Shown here: positions 63,923-64,000 of the stretch, piece after piece | Layout of the letters: each line of letters opens with the position of its first letter | How positions within the stretch are numbered: the stretch's first letter is position 1 | Assembly: GCF_019145495.1 (NCBI RefSeq) | Contig: NZ_JAHSTU010000008.1 | Span: 186,001 to 250,000, forward strand | Source of the DNA: Pseudomonas azerbaijanoccidentalis | Lineage (GTDB): Bacteria; Pseudomonadota; Gammaproteobacteria; Pseudomonadales; Pseudomonadaceae | Length of the DNA stretch: 64,000 bases | Direction: 5' to 3' | Program-made: the position numbers and the translations under genes | The notes under the pieces: model-generated | What the model saw: the letters and a program-made list of their open reading frames with translations, nothing else | Database searches by the model: none | What the model was told of the DNA's origin: nothing

Positions 63923-64000
63923 TCAGCGGGCCGTGATTTTCCAGGCGCGATGGATCTTGGTGTTCCGGGCAAAATCCGGATCGATGGTCTGGGCGGAAAT
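63923..64000 (-). CDS. rlmL: 3' end of an RlmL/RlmKL-like 23S rRNA methyltransferase (partial)
   Basis: The last 25 codons read ISAQTIDPDFARNTKIHRAW followed by KITAR and TGA. The ending resembles the C-terminus of E. coli RlmL, in which DFARN and IH-CW-ITA-type residues occupy the same places. RlmKL methylates G2445 and G2069 of 23S rRNA. The rest of the gene lies beyond the window. In P. aeruginosa dacB has rlmL as a close neighbour, which supports the call. Confidence 0.65.
   Translation of the reverse strand: MSAQTIDPDFARNTKIHRAWKITAR

Overview
The window looks like a chromosomal segment of a fluorescent Pseudomonas, most likely of the P. fluorescens group. The signs are uniformly GC-rich coding, Pseudomonas-type gene order around cbb3 oxidase, anr, dnaX and xdh, long P. 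aeruginosa-like versions of LigA and DnaX, and many GTAGGAGC...GCGATC repetitive extragenic palindromes (REPs). There is no rRNA, tRNA, integrase, prophage or CRISPR array. Species assignment is inference from memory of gene families.

Layout. 1-9000: lytic transglycosylase slt, an MsbA-like ABC exporter, a PA1571-like small protein, pdxB, a PmpM-like MATE pump, tusA and rlmM. 9100-15300: acnA, a CPBP membrane protease, the aerotaxis receptor aer and an alpha/beta hydrolase. 15400-31400: an aerobic/microaerobic respiration island. It holds two complete tandem ccoNOQP operons (cbb3 oxidase), then the maturation genes ccoG, ccoH, ccoI, ccoS and a TauE/SafE-like gene, then hemN and the oxygen-sensing regulator anr. 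A Phd/VapC-type toxin-antitoxin pair and a small unexplained reading frame sit between the second ccoP and ccoG. ANR boxes are readable upstream of hemN (perfect) and of the first cco operon (one mismatch).

31400-45900: apt, an acyl-CoA dehydrogenase, recR, a CurA-like reductase, ybaB and dnaX, a periplasmic solute-binding-like protein, a PAS-GGDEF-EAL protein, the 4.5S SRP RNA gene ffs with its own promoter, a zinc metallopeptidase, ligA and zipA. 46100-59100: smc, a GntR regulator, and a purine catabolism block (xdhA, xdhB, xdhC, guaD, a second GntR regulator and a BenE-family permease). 59200-64000: yggL-like, dacB (PBP4), a CHASE-PAS-GGDEF diguanylate cyclase and the 3' end of an rlmL-like gene.

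How it works together. ANR senses low oxygen and probably activates the first cco operon and hemN (oxygen-independent haem synthesis). CcoG/H/I/S assemble and supply copper to the oxidases, and Aer steers cells to oxygen. The xdh-guaD block converts guanine to xanthine and on to urate; two GntR regulators with readable palindromic candidate operators are the obvious controllers.

The most striking non-coding feature is the REP population: about 19 elements in 64 kb. Most begin at or within about 15 nt of a stop codon, and in two genes the REP itself supplies the TAG stop. Their hairpin stems covary between subfamilies. I did not find a clearly new defence or biosynthetic system. The best leads are the REP/stop-codon relationship, the covarying REP stems, the unexplained locus around the toxin-antitoxin pair, and a pair of tiny in-frame ORFs next to ffs.
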